This document shows positions 37,291-49,699 of a DNA stretch of 64,000 bases, one piece after another. The translations under genes were made by a program, and so were the position numbers. The notes below the pieces were generated by a model. It was not told the DNA's origin and made no database searches. It was given only the letters and a program-made list of their open reading frames with translations. Each line of letters starts with the position of its first letter. The stretch's first letter is position 1. Location: NCBI GenBank assembly GCA_036365515.1, contig CM070877.1:16014201-16078200 (forward strand), in the 5' to 3' direction. Source of the stretch: Torymus aiolomorphi (lineage: Eukaryota; Arthropoda; Insecta; Hymenoptera; Torymidae).

Positions 37291-37709
37291 CGATTTTTCA
37301 TTTTTCCAACATTATTCGACCATTTAATAGATTGAAAATAGAAAGACTTTTTTTAAAGATTTACACAAGCTTGTTCTTAACTATTTTAAAGGTATTAAAA
37401 TTGGAGACAAAAAGAAACTGTTGGTCAGTTTTTTAGTTAGGAAATGGCTAGTAGAAGGCTTGTTCTTATGGCGAGGAGTGAGAGAGATAGAATCTAATAG
37501 AAAAATATGGGTTTCAGTTAATATCTAAGAAAGGAGTGCTGTAAATGTTTTTTGAGTCTGTGTCTATTGTTTACATTTTTGTAAGCTATCTATTATAATT
37601 GAATGTGCTTAAATGTAACGTCAAGTCTATGAGTAAATTTAAATTGGATATTTTGAGGTTATGCCATTCTATTCCCAATCTATTAAAAGGGCGAATAACA
37701 GGAGAAAAA

Positions 37710-39135
37710 CCCATGTAAAAAAAAAAGTTTGGGCGAAGTCTTGCAGAAGTCTGGCAGAAGTCTGGCCAAAGTCTTGCATGTCGGACGATTCTAGACTTTT
37801 TGCCAGACTTTTTATATTTTCTATTAAAAGTCTTGGAAAAAATCCCCAGACTTTATCCAAGACTTTTCACCAGACTTAGCATACTGCGTAAAAAGTCTGG
37901 GAAAATGCCCAGACTTCATCCAAGACTTTTTACCAGACTTAGAATACAGCGCCAAAAAGTCTTGGAAAAGTGCCCAGACTTTTCGCCAGATTTTATCCCA
38001 GACTTTTCGCCAGACTTTATTGTCCGCGCATGGAGGTTATGCACGCCCGGCACCTCCCGCATGCATCTTCCGCTGCAATCCCATGGTCACTGCTGTCATC
38101 ATCGTCGTTGTCGCCGTCATTTGCAGATCTAATAATTATTGGAGACACAAAGAGTCGGGCTTTGTAAAACTCCAACCTACAAATCGAATTTCTCACAAAG
38201 CATCTCTACTACAGCGCAAGTAAATATTTTATAGAGAATTTTAACTTATCTGATGTTATCTCGGTGCTATCCATTACAGTTCCTCGTAAAAAATAGTTGC
38301 CATTACTCGGAATTCTGGACAAATTTTGTAATCTAAACGTTTATAGCAAGATAAAAATATTTTGAAGTCGAAACAACATGAATGAAGGACAATCGTGTGA
38401 ACAATGTGAACATAGAGTATTCTGCAACTAGTTTCAAGTTATTTATGGACCTCAAAATATTTTCAGCTCGCCACATATTTTTGCTATTCAATTCTTCTCT
38501 ATGTATGTGTCTAGAGAAAGTGCGAAGATTTTCCACGAGGAACTGTAATGGACAACACCTAGATAATAATCAGATAAGTTCCAATGTTCTATAAAATATT
38601 TACTTGCACTGTAGAAGAGATGCTTTGTGAGGACTTCTATTTGCAGGTTGGAGTTTCACAAAGCCCGACTCTTTGTGTCTCCAAAAATTAATAGATATGC
38701 AGATGACAGCGATAATGATGATCATGATAGCAGTGAGTGACCATGAGATTGCAGCAGAAGACTTATATGAGCATCGGTTTCATGCGGGAGGTGCCGGGCG
38801 TGTATAACCTCCATGCGCGGACAATAAAATCTGTCGAAAAGTCTGGGATAAAGTCTGGCGAAAAGTCTGGGAACTTTTCCAAGACTTTTTGGCGCTGTAT
38901 GCTAAGCCTGGCAAAAAGTCTTGGATGAAGTCTGGACATTTTCCCAGACTTTTTACGCAGTATACTAAGTCTGGTGAAAAGTCTTGGATAAAGTCTGGGG
39001 ATTTTTCCAAGACTTTTAATAGAAAATATAAAAAGTCTGGCAAAAAGTCTAGGATCGTCCGACATGCAAGACTTTGGCCAGACTGTTCAAGCCAGACTTC
39101 TGCAAGACTTCGCCCAGACTTTTTTTTTTACACGG
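37710..39135. mobile_element. 1.4-kb foldback element with dense AGTCTGG repeats
   Basis: Inverted arms of about 580 and 605 bp (37710-38291, 38530-39135) surround a unique 238-bp loop. Ends read CCCATGTAAAAAA and CCCGTGTAAAAAA. The outer 320 bp of each arm hold roughly 20 spaced copies of AGTCTGG/AGTCTTG in both orientations, like subterminal transposase-binding arrays. The inner part of each arm is unique sequence, for example GCCCGGCACCTCCCGCATGC. The ORFs here are translations of the repeat arrays, not genes. Confidence 0.8.
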
Positions 39136-39299
39136 GAAGCGTTTCAACATGGCCATTAACTAGCCATTTATTCCAGCTATTTACTGACTTTCTGACGATT
39201 TCGTAATAAACAAATTTCTATCAAGAAACGTTTCATGATAATCTTTTATAACTGTAGAATATCCCCGTACAATACCAATATTTAATAAATCATTTAAAT

Positions 39300-40060
39300 T
39301 CTCTTCAATACCAATTTGTTCATTCCAGCGTCCATTTTTTCTCACAAAAATCATAAATTTATATTACATAATACGCTGGGTTTTTACCAAAAGACACAAG
39401 GCCTCCACGAAACTTTCAAGCTACTCGACTTTTTCACCGCTATCAATCACACGACCCCGTTCCCATTTAGACTTTCAGATGCGCGCCATCCATTTTCATC
39501 TATTCGCGCCGCTATTCCCATTCGAAATTTCTCTTCCTCTCCACCTCCCCCTCCCCCTACCCCCGATACACACTCACCCCCGAACAGCAATTTTATCATC
39601 AGTATTTCAAAAACAAACGCGTCGCGCATGTAAACACGGCCTCGCAATTCGATTGCGACTCGTTGTTTGCGCGGTGGCGGAGGGGCGAGCAACAAAAAAA
39701 AAAAAGAAAAAAAAAGAACCGAATGCGCATATCGAAAAAATGCGATTTCCCGTTTGCGCGTGATCGGACTGGCGAGTGCAAGTGTGCTGTTGTCGCCGCG
39801 TGCATGCGAAGCTGCGCGCAAGCGTGAAAGTAATGATAATGTTGCGGTAGCGCGGGCGCGTTACGCGAGCGAAAGTGAAACGCGGCCATCGCGCTCTTGG
39901 AGAGGAAGATGCTGCGTAAGTAGTGGTTGTATCATAAGAGCTGGTATTGGATTAGAGTGGGGGGGAGGGTCGCATTTTCTGAGAGGGTATTTCGAGGTTA
40001 AAAATGGTGGATGAATAGAGAGGATTAATATTAGAAGAATTATTATGGGAGGATTTCCAA
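39300..40060. other. Skew-switch CpG island 20
   Basis: C-rich left arm with CACCTCCCCCTCCCCC at 39540, CpG core at 39620-39910, right arm with GGGGGGAGGG at 39960. ORFs overlap on both strands and are composition-driven. Confidence 0.7.
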
Positions 40061-40209
40061 TGAAAAGGAGATGGAAATAATGTTTACTTGATCTTCAGTT
40101 TACGATGCGTTTGCTACAACTATTTCTTACCAATTAAGTAAGAATAGCCTTTCCCATGCATAGAAAAATTATAAAGTGTATTGATTCACACCATGGCAAG
40201 ATTAGGAAA

Positions 40210-40870
40210 AATGCTAACACAACACACTATTTTAATAAATTAACCAAAATTTCGTTTTTTTTAACTACGCTCTCTGCACCTCTAACTAACCATTACCACA
40301 CATTCGTCTACCTCTACTTATTATCCACCAGCACCAAAAACCACCAACAAAAAAAAAACCATTGACGTCATCGCGCGCACTCGATCACCTGCCTCATTAC
40401 CATTGCAAATAGACCTTTAACAATTCCCAGCGACACTCGCACCACAATTCAAAAACTCACTCGTCTCCCACGCCATCGTCACCTCCATTCCACTCGATCC
40501 TTACAACATACCGACTTCTACGTCTGGGAACTGCGTTCCATTACAAAACGGAGAAATTGCCCGGCTATTTGTCAAGCGGTGGCGAAAAAAAAGCGCGCGC
40601 GTAACTAGTCTCGCGCATAATAATGCGGGTCAGCCGGCCGGCTGTTTGCATGGCCGATGTTACGAGACGGCGTGTGTAGGAAGCACGCGCATACTCGGGA
40701 GTAATTGCGGCTCTGGCTGGGTGTAGTATAGTAGGAGTAGTAGTAGCGCGATTGCGGATCGCTTGTGGATTTCCGCGTGTTTTTTTTTTTAGTGGAATGG
40801 CGTGGGTTTGGGGTGTAGAGTGAATATGCTTGATGGTACAAATTTATGTGTTAGATATGAGACAAATACG
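40210..40870. other. Skew-switch CpG island 21
   Basis: Line 40261-40320 has 22 C and 3 G; 40801-40860 has 20 G and 3 C. The core (40500-40780) is CpG-rich with GCGCGCG. Confidence 0.75.
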
Positions 40871-42079
40871 TTGACACTTAAAACTATAAATATTATTATA
40901 GGCAGAACAGAACATAAAGTATATATTTTATGTAACCTCATTTCATAAAATTGGAATGTAGGATTACATTTACTCAACCGATGTGTTTTTTAAATGAAGG
41001 AACGCATAAAAACAGATACATAAAACAACACAAGAAAATAAATGAAACCAAATAATAAAAGTGTCCAAATACGCACGTAAAATTGTAGCTAGTTTAGTTA
41101 GGAGTGGTTGTAAAATTTTTTAAATTTAACTTTACGAAATTTATGAGAGCTTTATTTTATTTGATTAATTTTCCTATTCTTCAATGACAGGTTTTCATGA
41201 AATTTATAGCATTGAGCCAACTTGATGACCTCTTAATGGCTAAAGCATTTTAAACTAATAAATAGTAGAATTAGTCACCTTTTACAAAAATCACATTTCT
41301 CACAATTCCCAAATAGATAATTCACAAACTTACTTAACGTTATAAGCCTCAATCTGAGTTTAGATATTGACCTGCAGCTACGAGTATTAATTGCAATTTT
41401 ATTGCAATGTACAGAAATTATCGTCCACTGAGAAACAGTCAACATAAAGTTTCAAGAAAAAGTCAAGACCGAATAAGGCAGTTTTATGAACGATAAGACG
41501 ACTTCATTTTCATGATATCATAAACTTCTTTTCGCCCATTCGACTAAGTCACGCACTTGCGTTTTTTGTCCTACAGCTCTGCTACGACTTTTTACAGTAT
41601 GACATGCAATACTTTCGCATAATATTTGCTCAACATTAAATAATAACCGTAAAATAAAAGTATGAGTATCAAAATAATTGTAATAAACTTTCACAGTTTA
41701 TTGCGTAATGCAATGCGAAGAAATATAGCCTTTATATTCTACAATGAGCCTCATTCGTAAAGTAAAAAGTTCTTTAAGCATAAGATATATTTAAAAAAAT
41801 AAACACTGGTAACTCCTTGATTTCTTGATAAATTTATGAATAATTTATGTCGACGTTTCAGCCAGTCTAAATTTATTCTTTTAAAATTAACTGACCTGAA
41901 AATTCAATATTCCTCATTGGTTCAGATAATCTTATAATTTCTCAATTTCCTCAAATCTTAAGGAATTGTAAACCTTTACTAATGAAATTATCAAATAAAT
42001 AGTTACTAATTTAACATTGACCCTTCAATAAATCTTCCACATTTTAAAACGAACACAATTAACTTAACATAAATGCAAT
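40871..42079. other. AT-rich spacer
   Basis: No exon, hairpin or repeat family recognised. Confidence 0.6.
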
Positions 42080-43290
42080 ATTCTTAGCGACATAATAAAA
42101 CCTGATGGACGTCCATCTCATCCCTTTACCTTCCCCATCACCTCGAGACTTGACCTTTCAGCGCACACCTTCTCCCTCTCCCCCTACTTTTAATCAACAA
42201 CAGCAACAACGACGACGACGGTGTATCGCTGGGGTATCGCGCCTTCCCTTCCCGACTAATAATGCACGCGTCAGCGTAAAGCGCGAGCGCGCGTAGTATA
42301 GCGAAGAAAGCTCCTCGCGATAGGGCCGCGGTGATAAGGCCACCTTTACGCCGGCCGTAAAACGCGCTTTAGCGTCTAATGAAAGGGGCACGCGCGCGTG
42401 CGTAGAAGAAGAAAACGAAAGGAGCCACGAAGAAAGAAAGTCGCAGAGGTGTAAAACGCCGTTTTTACTATGTAAATTCCAGAGCAGTGAGAGAGGGCGG
42501 CGGCAGGCGTTGACGGTTGCGTCGTGTTGCGTTGTTTCCAGCAAAGTAGCCCCCACGGCGTTTCGCGCGTTCTGCTTGTCTAACGACATTGCGGTGGACG
42601 GGGCAAGACCTTGTTTATGGCGGTCTTTGTGCAGACGTGTGCGTCTAAGAATATACGTACACACGTATACACTGGGGTGCATATTCTTGCCCGATGCTAC
42701 GTGTATGTGCGTAGGTGCACCTGTACAAAGGATCGTCTAAGAATACTTACGTATATATACATGTATTATATATAAGCATATACGTGCGTGCGTGTGTGTG
42801 TGTGTGCTTTGTTCATTTACGACGGACAGACATGTTTGCGTAATCGTCACTATACCCCATCCAAGAGTACACACGTATATATGTATATACACACGTACGG
42901 GCGTAGATTCTACCGAGCGGCGACAGCGAGCGGAAAGCGGAGATGGCCAAGAGCGAGGAGTGGAGTGCGAGGGTCCGGAAACTCCTTGCGAAAGGACGTT
43001 CACTCCGGGAAAATGGGAGCCGGGAGTTCAAAGACGTGCCGTCGCTTTCTAGGTAGGTGGCTAGCGCTATCTCGGATTCATTTATTAAGCGAGGGCGACT
43101 GACGTTTAGAAATTGCGTAACGCGATGCGCATCGTAAGTGCCGCAGTGGGTGGCTGGGTAATTGTAAGGTGATTAAGGAGGAGGGAGATAAGTGACTTCT
43201 GGTTGGTTGGAAGTGGTCGGAATTGGTAAACGTTGGGTTGGCGAGGGGGCGGGAAAAATGTTTTGAGTTATGGGGTTGGGTGTTCGAGAA
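42080..43290. other. Skew-switch CpG island 22
   Basis: One of the longest islands. C-rich left arm, CpG core at 42200-42660, TATA- and GTGTGT-rich middle with repeated ACACGTATA, right arm G-rich (GTGGGTGGCTGGG). No recognisable frame among many ORFs. Confidence 0.7.
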
Positions 43291-43299
43291 CAAGATGTT

Positions 43300-44149
43300 G
43301 TACAGAATTTTGTTATGTCGAGGAAAATTATGTGACGAGTTCTTTTGCGTTAAGAGATTGTTGTAGAAGATAAGTAAATATGTTTGTTCTTTTATACAAT
43401 TATCTAAATATTGGTGATTATATAGAAGCCGATCAATATGATCTCAAAGAAGATACTTAACAACTTGTTTAGCTATGTCTAAATGTACAGTATTACCCAC
43501 TAAATGGTACGCCAAAAGAAAAACCTACTGATCTTAATACATTTATCCAAGTTCAGCATTACCCTCCACATCAGCTGCCTCAAATAGCTTTAGCGAAAGT
43601 TTAATATTTAGACCCAAATCGAGTTAGTGTGGATGATTACTAACTCCTCTCTCTCTCTCTCCCATGCCTCTCTTACCACGCCATCGTTCCCAGTTTGCTA
43701 AACTGTTTTGAACTAATACTGAATCTTTCGGACGCCCATCCCGAGAGCCAACTGTGTCAGGAGCGTTATTTAAATCCATTTACGCAACTGGTAAGACCAT
43801 TAATGGAGTTCAGCGAACGGGTAACTTTTTGATTATGAGAGATGACCGAATTTCAATGCTGGGGGGTGAGAGTAATAAAATGGTAGTTGTATGTGAGATT
43901 TTTTATCATATGTTTTAGGGAACCTGCTAAAATAATGCTGGAGATTATCATACGTTGAGATCAGATCTGGCTGTGCATTCATTTGGAGTTATCAACATAA
44001 ATATACTGATGTACGACTAAATTAAGGATATAACTATGCATAAAAATGTTGTAATATATAACAATCTTGATAAATAATACATTTATCAAAAGAACCCTCT
44101 GAAAGTATTGTGGTATACTAAACTTTTTCTACACAAAAACTAACAATAC
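43300..44149. other. Non-coding spacer with one (CT)n run
   Basis: AT-rich with moderate-GC patches and (CT)n at 43648-43668. I see no exon, repeat family or hairpin here. Confidence 0.6.
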
Positions 44150-44850
44150 ATCATTCATCAAACAAATTTTCAACTGCAAAACTGACATTAACGCTATCTG
44201 TAAATCGACCCTACAAATCGACTTCTTCAATATTCCATATATAGTACTCATAAATTCCCACAATTAAGACACCATCCAACAAAGAACGCGAGACTTCCAC
44301 TTCCCCTAAACTTTTTTAATCCCAAAATTACAAAGCGCTTCCTGAAGCCCCATCTTCAGCAACCCTTCATCCCTTCTCCCTCGACCTTTTTATTTACCGG
44401 CAAACATACTTGCCGAAAAATTCCTCCGCGCTTCCTACTCCCGCCGTCGGCTGACGGGTAGAAGACGAAGGAGAAGCGAAAGGCAGAGCGAGAAGCTCCC
44501 TCTCACTCTCCTGGGGAGAGGGAGCTTTCGAAGTTCGAGGGTCTCGGCGGAAAGGCATTTAGCGACTGTTAAACTTGCCAGAGCGACGGCAGCGGCGCAT
44601 TTCCTTACTGATACGTGACTCGCTCGCTCTCACTGCTAGCCTCGTTTAAGGTCAATTTTTTACGCTGTTTACGCGGCAGTAAATTTCACCGGCGGAGCTA
44701 TTATTGACTGTTGAACGAGGAAAGATAAGGTTTGTTTATTGCCGCGTGAGAGGTTCGCACAGGACGATTAAGATAGCGGTAACGAAGTTCGGAATGAGTG
44801 CTTGACGGCCGGTGTATGTAGTTGAACAGTATTTTGAGCCAACTTTTCGC
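44150..44850. other. Skew-switch CpG island 23
   Basis: C-rich left arm, a 12-bp hairpin AAGCTCCCTCTC (44493-44504) with its complement at 44516-44527, CpG core, then G-rich right arm. Confidence 0.65.
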
Positions 44851-45189
44851 GAATCATTGAACTGTGAATGGTTGTAGTGGTCATTATTGATAAAATTTAT
44901 TTTTTACTTTTCGAATAGTTATATATTTTTTTTAACTCAAATTATTTTATTGCGTTTGCGATACATACATAATATAATAAGAACCATTGTATAGTGATGA
45001 TTTGTAATTGATCGCATACATAATGTCAGACACCACCTAATGAATAAATCAAATATTCAATCTTTCGAAGTGGAGCTACTTTCTTTCTCGTTCAATAAAA
45101 TACGAAAAGGTTGGGATCTATTGTATTAAAATATTGTATATAAATTCTTTGAACATTGAAGATGAAATTTGTATTCTTTTTATTATTTA

Positions 45190-45524
45190 CTTTCTTAATC
45201 ACACACTAACCAATTTCTTACAATACCATTTTCGTTCCTTACAAACGAAATTAAACCTTAAAAAATAATTCAAGCCTGAAGTAAGAACCCAACTCGCGTA
45301 AATTCCTGTTTACCTTTCATTAATTTTACAATTCCCCTCACAGGGAAAAAAACACAAAACTTCTTCGAACCAGCCTCACAACCTTCAGGATAAATTTAAT
45401 CTCCAGCCGGTACATCGCCCACCGCAAGAACCTCTTCGCCACTCTACCGGGCGCAATTACTTCTTTTGCGCAACGAATCCACCTCACTTCTCTTCCTCTC
45501 CCGAAAAATCCAATCTCGTTCTTC

Positions 45525-45576
<52 letters not shown>

Positions 45577-45754
45577 AACAGCCAAAGAAATTCCGCATCA
45601 ATCTCTTCTCTCGCAAGACACCCACACGCGAGCGCCGCGGAGTCGTAAATGCGCCGATCGCGAAAAAACGCGCGAGCGCCGAGTCAGCGGCGCGTTACAA
45701 GAGGGCGAGTTTCACGGTTGAGGTTGTAAGAGCGCTCGTTCTTGTTTCGAGAGC

Positions 45755-45787
<33 letters not shown>

Positions 45788-46080
45788 GAAGGGGAGGATA
45801 GAGTTTTTACGGGGGCTTTTACGACGTCGATGGACGTTTTGATTTATTTTGCCGGAGGTTTGTCGCCGCGCTTGTCTGCCCGGCTTTCGCCGTTGAATTG
45901 AGGATTTTAAGAGCGAGAGGAAGGGGATAGTCCGTGGTGGTTGGCTGGAGATAGGGTTTATGTTTTTTGAGGGGCGGATGAGGTGAATTGTGGATTCGTT
46001 ATCTGGGGGAATCGACTTGGCTGAGTAGCGACATTTATTTGTTGGATTTTGGTCAAAAGTACAGTGGTGGCGATGGTTCT
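45190..46080. other. Skew-switch CpG island 24
   Basis: C-rich left arm (45360-45510), (GA)n at 45528-45575 and 45763-45787, CpG core between, and G-rich right arm (GGTGGTTGGCTGG). Confidence 0.7.
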
Positions 46081-46315
46081 AAGGATGACAATATAGCTGG
46101 GAGTTTTAAGTTGGAATAAACAATTATTGAATTTACAAACATCTTTTATTATGCACTTAATCACAGTAGATATCACTAAATATAAGATACTTGATTGTAA
46201 AAAATTGGCACTTGAATCACTTATGATGGTAGCCATATTTTAAGATATCTTTTAGAATATGTGTATTTTCATTTTATTGCATTTTATTTTATTCATATTA
46301 ATGAGGCAAGGCCTT

Positions 46316-47290
46316 TACAAAAGAAACAGTGAATAGTACATTACGCAACTAGTGCGCAAAATAGGTTGTTGCGAATTGTATTAGTAATAAGGGATAGCGT
46401 GAATATATTGACGATGTTCATGTAACCGAGTCTAACGCGAGAGCAGAGAGGGCAAAGGCGTTGTGACGTCACGACCACGCGAGTATTATCAGCTTGTTAG
46501 AGCGCGAGAACTATGTATATATGTGTGAGTGTGTGTGCACTTGGCGCGCGACGCGCGGATAGTATAAGAGCGACTCTCTAATGACTCGGCATCCGACTGG
46601 CTTACTGCGCACATCCCTCATGGAAGCAACCTCACAATAAAATGCGACTGAAGTTTACAATGTTGGACCGCAACGAAATAAAAATAATTCGTTTTAGTTC
46701 GAGTTTATACTAATTGATATAGTAATTTTACGTGTAGATATCGCGTTTTATAACATAAAATAACTTTATAACAAAGGTTTAGATGAAATTTGCATTGTTC
46801 AATAACTTTAATCAATTGTGAAAAATTATTTCGTTGCATTCCAACGGTGCAAACTTCAGACTCATACAATAAAATGAGTCTTTGGTATCTTCAATACAGC
46901 CGCGTAGCATTCTTTACAACCCTAACCAGCAAAGCAGCGGAGTATTTGAGCGCAATCAATACTCGAAAGCACAGGTCATTCCCGTACGAGTTGCGTATAC
47001 TATTTTCCTAACGAGATGCGCCGAGTTAGATTTTGCGAATTCGAATGAGTGCGTAAAGTATAGCGTATTTTGCACACTAGTGCGGGAATATGCTATTTTG
47101 CACACTCATTCGGATTCACAAAATCGAATTTTGCACTCTGTTCGGAAATAGTATATTACGATAAGAGTGCGGGATCACCTGCGCGCGCAAACCATTACTC
47201 TTCCACACGCTCCTTTCAGCGTGTTGAACAGTGGCAGTTTGCGCACGCAAATGCATGTGCAAACTCGAACTTTGCACAGATAATAGGAAA
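46316..47290. repeat. Repeat cluster with ACTAGTGCG and TTTTGCAC motifs
   Basis: Short motifs such as ACTAGTGCG and TTTTGCACACT recur on both sides of the solo LTR (46349, 47031-47137, 47240-47280). At 47037-47117 they form an imperfect 80-bp palindrome centred on ACTAGT with GAATGAGTG arms. It looks like an older element into which the LTR inserted. No coding frame of note. Confidence 0.45.
46415..46672 (+). mobile_element. Solo LTR
   Basis: A 258-bp unit beginning TGTTCATG and ending GGACCGCA, flanked by ACGA at 46411-46414 and 46673-46676. It has a TATA box (TATAAG, 46563) and, about 70 bp later, AATAAA (46636), the usual U3-R-U5 order. TG...CA ends with a 4-bp duplication fit gypsy-type LTR elements. 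No internal domain adjoins either side. Confidence 0.6.
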
Positions 47291-47967
47291 AAATATTATT
47301 ACCAGAGGAAGCCGACAATTTTTAATGCATATTTTAAGATATTATTCACTAAATTATGAAGGGGAAAAGTCTGCAAGGGAAAATAAATATTGTTTTGTAA
47401 GTTAGTGACGAAATATAAATAAAACCTATAAGTATTGGTTACCAATTGTGTACAAGAAAATAAATGCTACTTCTGCTACTAAATTATGTTTGACTATTTT
47501 CGTATAATCAAATAAACTGATTTCAGACAATCTAATGTATTTAGCTGTTAAATTAATAACTTGATTATGTATTTTCCACTTTTTATAAATTTTTTTATTT
47601 TCTATAACTAAGTTTCGTAATTCTACTGAATACTAGCTACAAAAAATTAAGATTAGTGAAGCGTATTTTAGGAACATTATTATTTATATAATTGCATTTA
47701 CCAACGATAATAGATAAATATTTTCAGAATAATAAAATTGAATTGCACCTTATTTCAGTAAAAGTTAGTTACATTTTACTGAGCTCAAAAAGCAAGATTT
47801 ATTTAGTGCGATTTGTAGCAATACTTTACAAAAAGTAAATAAGCTTTACGTAAATTTTGTAGGATAAGTACGCTGAAAGCTTTTAAACTTTTTATGAAAG
47901 TTCGTTTGGAAAAAAATACGGTTCAGGGCTTAAATTAAAAGGTATACCTTAAAAAGAATGAACATAC
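47291..47967. other. AT-rich intron start
   Basis: Sequence just downstream (minus strand) of the M8 exon donor: AT-rich and featureless. Confidence 0.6.
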
Positions 47968-48068
47968 CTGTATACGCTGTCATCGTAATGAAGAAGAATC
48001 CGAAGCGGCTGACTAATGCTGCGCTTTTTCACTTCATGGGCTGGCTCTATATGAACGCCGTGCACCAC
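47968..48068 (-). CDS. Internal coding exon, leishmanolysin-like (M8) metallopeptidase
   Basis: Read on the minus strand, a pyrimidine-rich acceptor ending TTTCTGCCTAG precedes 101 bp that end in CAG before the donor GTATGTTC. The first frame is fully open and gives 33 residues plus two bases of an Arg/Ser codon. It starts VVHGVHIEP, continues HEVKKRSISQPLRI and ends YDDSVY. From memory, that basic segment followed by QPLRI and YD-SVY is the conserved N-terminal part of leishmanolysin-like peptidases (invadolysin), before the HExxH zinc site; those enzymes act in cell migration and lipid-droplet biology. Start phase is 0 and end phase is 2. The catalytic exons are absent from the window, so they must lie to the left beyond base 1. 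GC content and codon use stand out from the AT-rich surroundings. I am fairly sure it is an exon and moderately sure of the family. Confidence 0.72.
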
Positions 48069-48379
48069 CTAGGCAGAAAATAATAAATATCATTATTTTT
48101 CTTTCGTAAACTTTTAAGTAAATAAATTGTTCATGATTTATTAAATAATATTATTTGTTTCACTAATTCATAAAAAGTCTTTAGTTACTTTTGACACTGA
48201 TAGTAAGAAATAATAATTAAATAAATACTGATTAAGATGAAATGGTAGAAGTCTTTGAATAAAGTATATACATTTTTGTGAGAAAAATTCTGATCATCAT
48301 AATAATCTTGTCATTTGCTTTATTGGTGATCATTTGGACCCTTAACTTTTTTCTTTTTCCAAAAACATATTGACTCACA

Positions 48380-48850
48380 AACGGTAGCCTTTATAAAAAC
48401 AACTATTTCTATTTCCTATATCACAACTACAGATCATTATTCTCAAACCCCCAAACCCCCCAAAGATTCAGCCGCACTCCTTTCGTCGCATCGAGAAAAT
48501 AAACGTAAGATACCCGACCGCCTCGTAAACATCGGCCGTTCGCCGAGTTATGCGTCGATCAATTCTGCACCCGCGCGAGTATTTCTCCAGCGCTCGCTTT
48601 TGCGAATGGGCCCTGAAGGATTCATTCGCAGTGCTGGGATTTGCATGGGAATTAACGGCGGGCCATTTTGCGCAAAAGCCCGAATGAAATCCCCGCGGTC
48701 GCATTTTTTACGAGTCCGCCCCCATGGCTCTTTTTTTTAGCCGATTGCCAATGAATGGGTCGCGCTTGGACAATTCCTTTTGTTAGTGCTGGGTTTGAAA
48801 GTTTTTGAGGTAGGTTATGAATTTAGGAAATTGGGGGATGAGTTTATATG
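48380..48850. other. Skew-switch CpG island 25
   Basis: Left arm AACCCCCAAACCCCCC, CpG core at 48470-48720, right arm GTGCTGGGTTTGAAAG and GGGGGATGAG. It lies just upstream of the M8 exon on the minus strand. Confidence 0.7.
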
Positions 48851-49699
48851 AGAAATATCGGGTGTGATGAATTTAATTGTGTTTAAATAATTTGAAAAAT
48901 CTTCCAGTGGTTTATAATTTTATGAATATTTTTTGTATTTTTGTATGATGAAAAAATAGTAAATGATAATAAAAAATTCAAGTAATTTGATGTATTTTTA
49001 GAAAAGCTTTATGCGAAAAGAGTTTTAACCAATGAATAATAATGAGAATTTTAGAATAATAATTAATTGAGGACAATAATGTATTCATTTTTTCTCATGA
49101 CGTGGACATATTATCGGTGAAAAATAATTAATTATTCGTTGCATAACCGTACGAAAAATTAATTAATATTTAATAAATCGTTCTTGAAGCAAACAGTCGA
49201 CCGATATAATGATTTACGTCAATCAACATTTATTGTCATTTCACAAATATTTAATTTATTATAATTTTTTGAGGTTATCGAACGCAAATAATAACATCAT
49301 TGATTTATATCAGTAATAATAAATAATATTTCATTTTATACACGTAAAGTTTGGTTAATATTTTCTCTTTTATTATATTTATGCTCCGGTATCTTCTTCC
49401 TTGGTTTTTCGTGAGTGAAATAATTATTATTATAATAAGGCATGATTCCATAATTATATAATCATTTAATTCAATCATATTACATCAAAATAAAATAGAA
49501 AAAATACTTGTCGATTATTTCTTCCCATTCTACATGACGTCTTTAATAAAATATAAATTTATTTTTCATGCAAGGACCCAATTATATGATTTTTACCAGG
49601 GATGTAATAAACAGCAATACATTGAAAAAATGTTGCTTTCACGGTGAGAACGTATTGGTATCAAAAAGATACATTTTTAAGAAAGAAATTAATTTTTTC
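48851..49699. other. AT-rich spacer
   Basis: Highly AT-rich with no supported feature. Confidence 0.6.

Larger units (their letters stand above)
1..47967 (-). other. Predicted giant intron of the M8 peptidase gene
   Basis: The donor GTATGTTC at 47967 opens an intron for which I find no convincing downstream M8 exon before base 1, so it would span at least about 48 kb. It would hold all repeats and islands listed in this range. Two same-strand ratchet-type splice sites inside it support one long minus-strand transcription unit. The ORF at 1-270 is phase-compatible as the next exon but does not read like the expected M8 continuation, so the true next exon may lie outside the window. Confidence 0.5.

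Noticed and set aside
37661..39206. Cluster of ORFs rich in PDFxxDF or KSGxKSG
   Set aside because: They are translations of the AGTCTGG repeat arrays in the foldback arms.
46071..46260. Possible gene end left of the solo LTR
   Set aside because: Only an AT-rich minus frame without motifs or splice signals.
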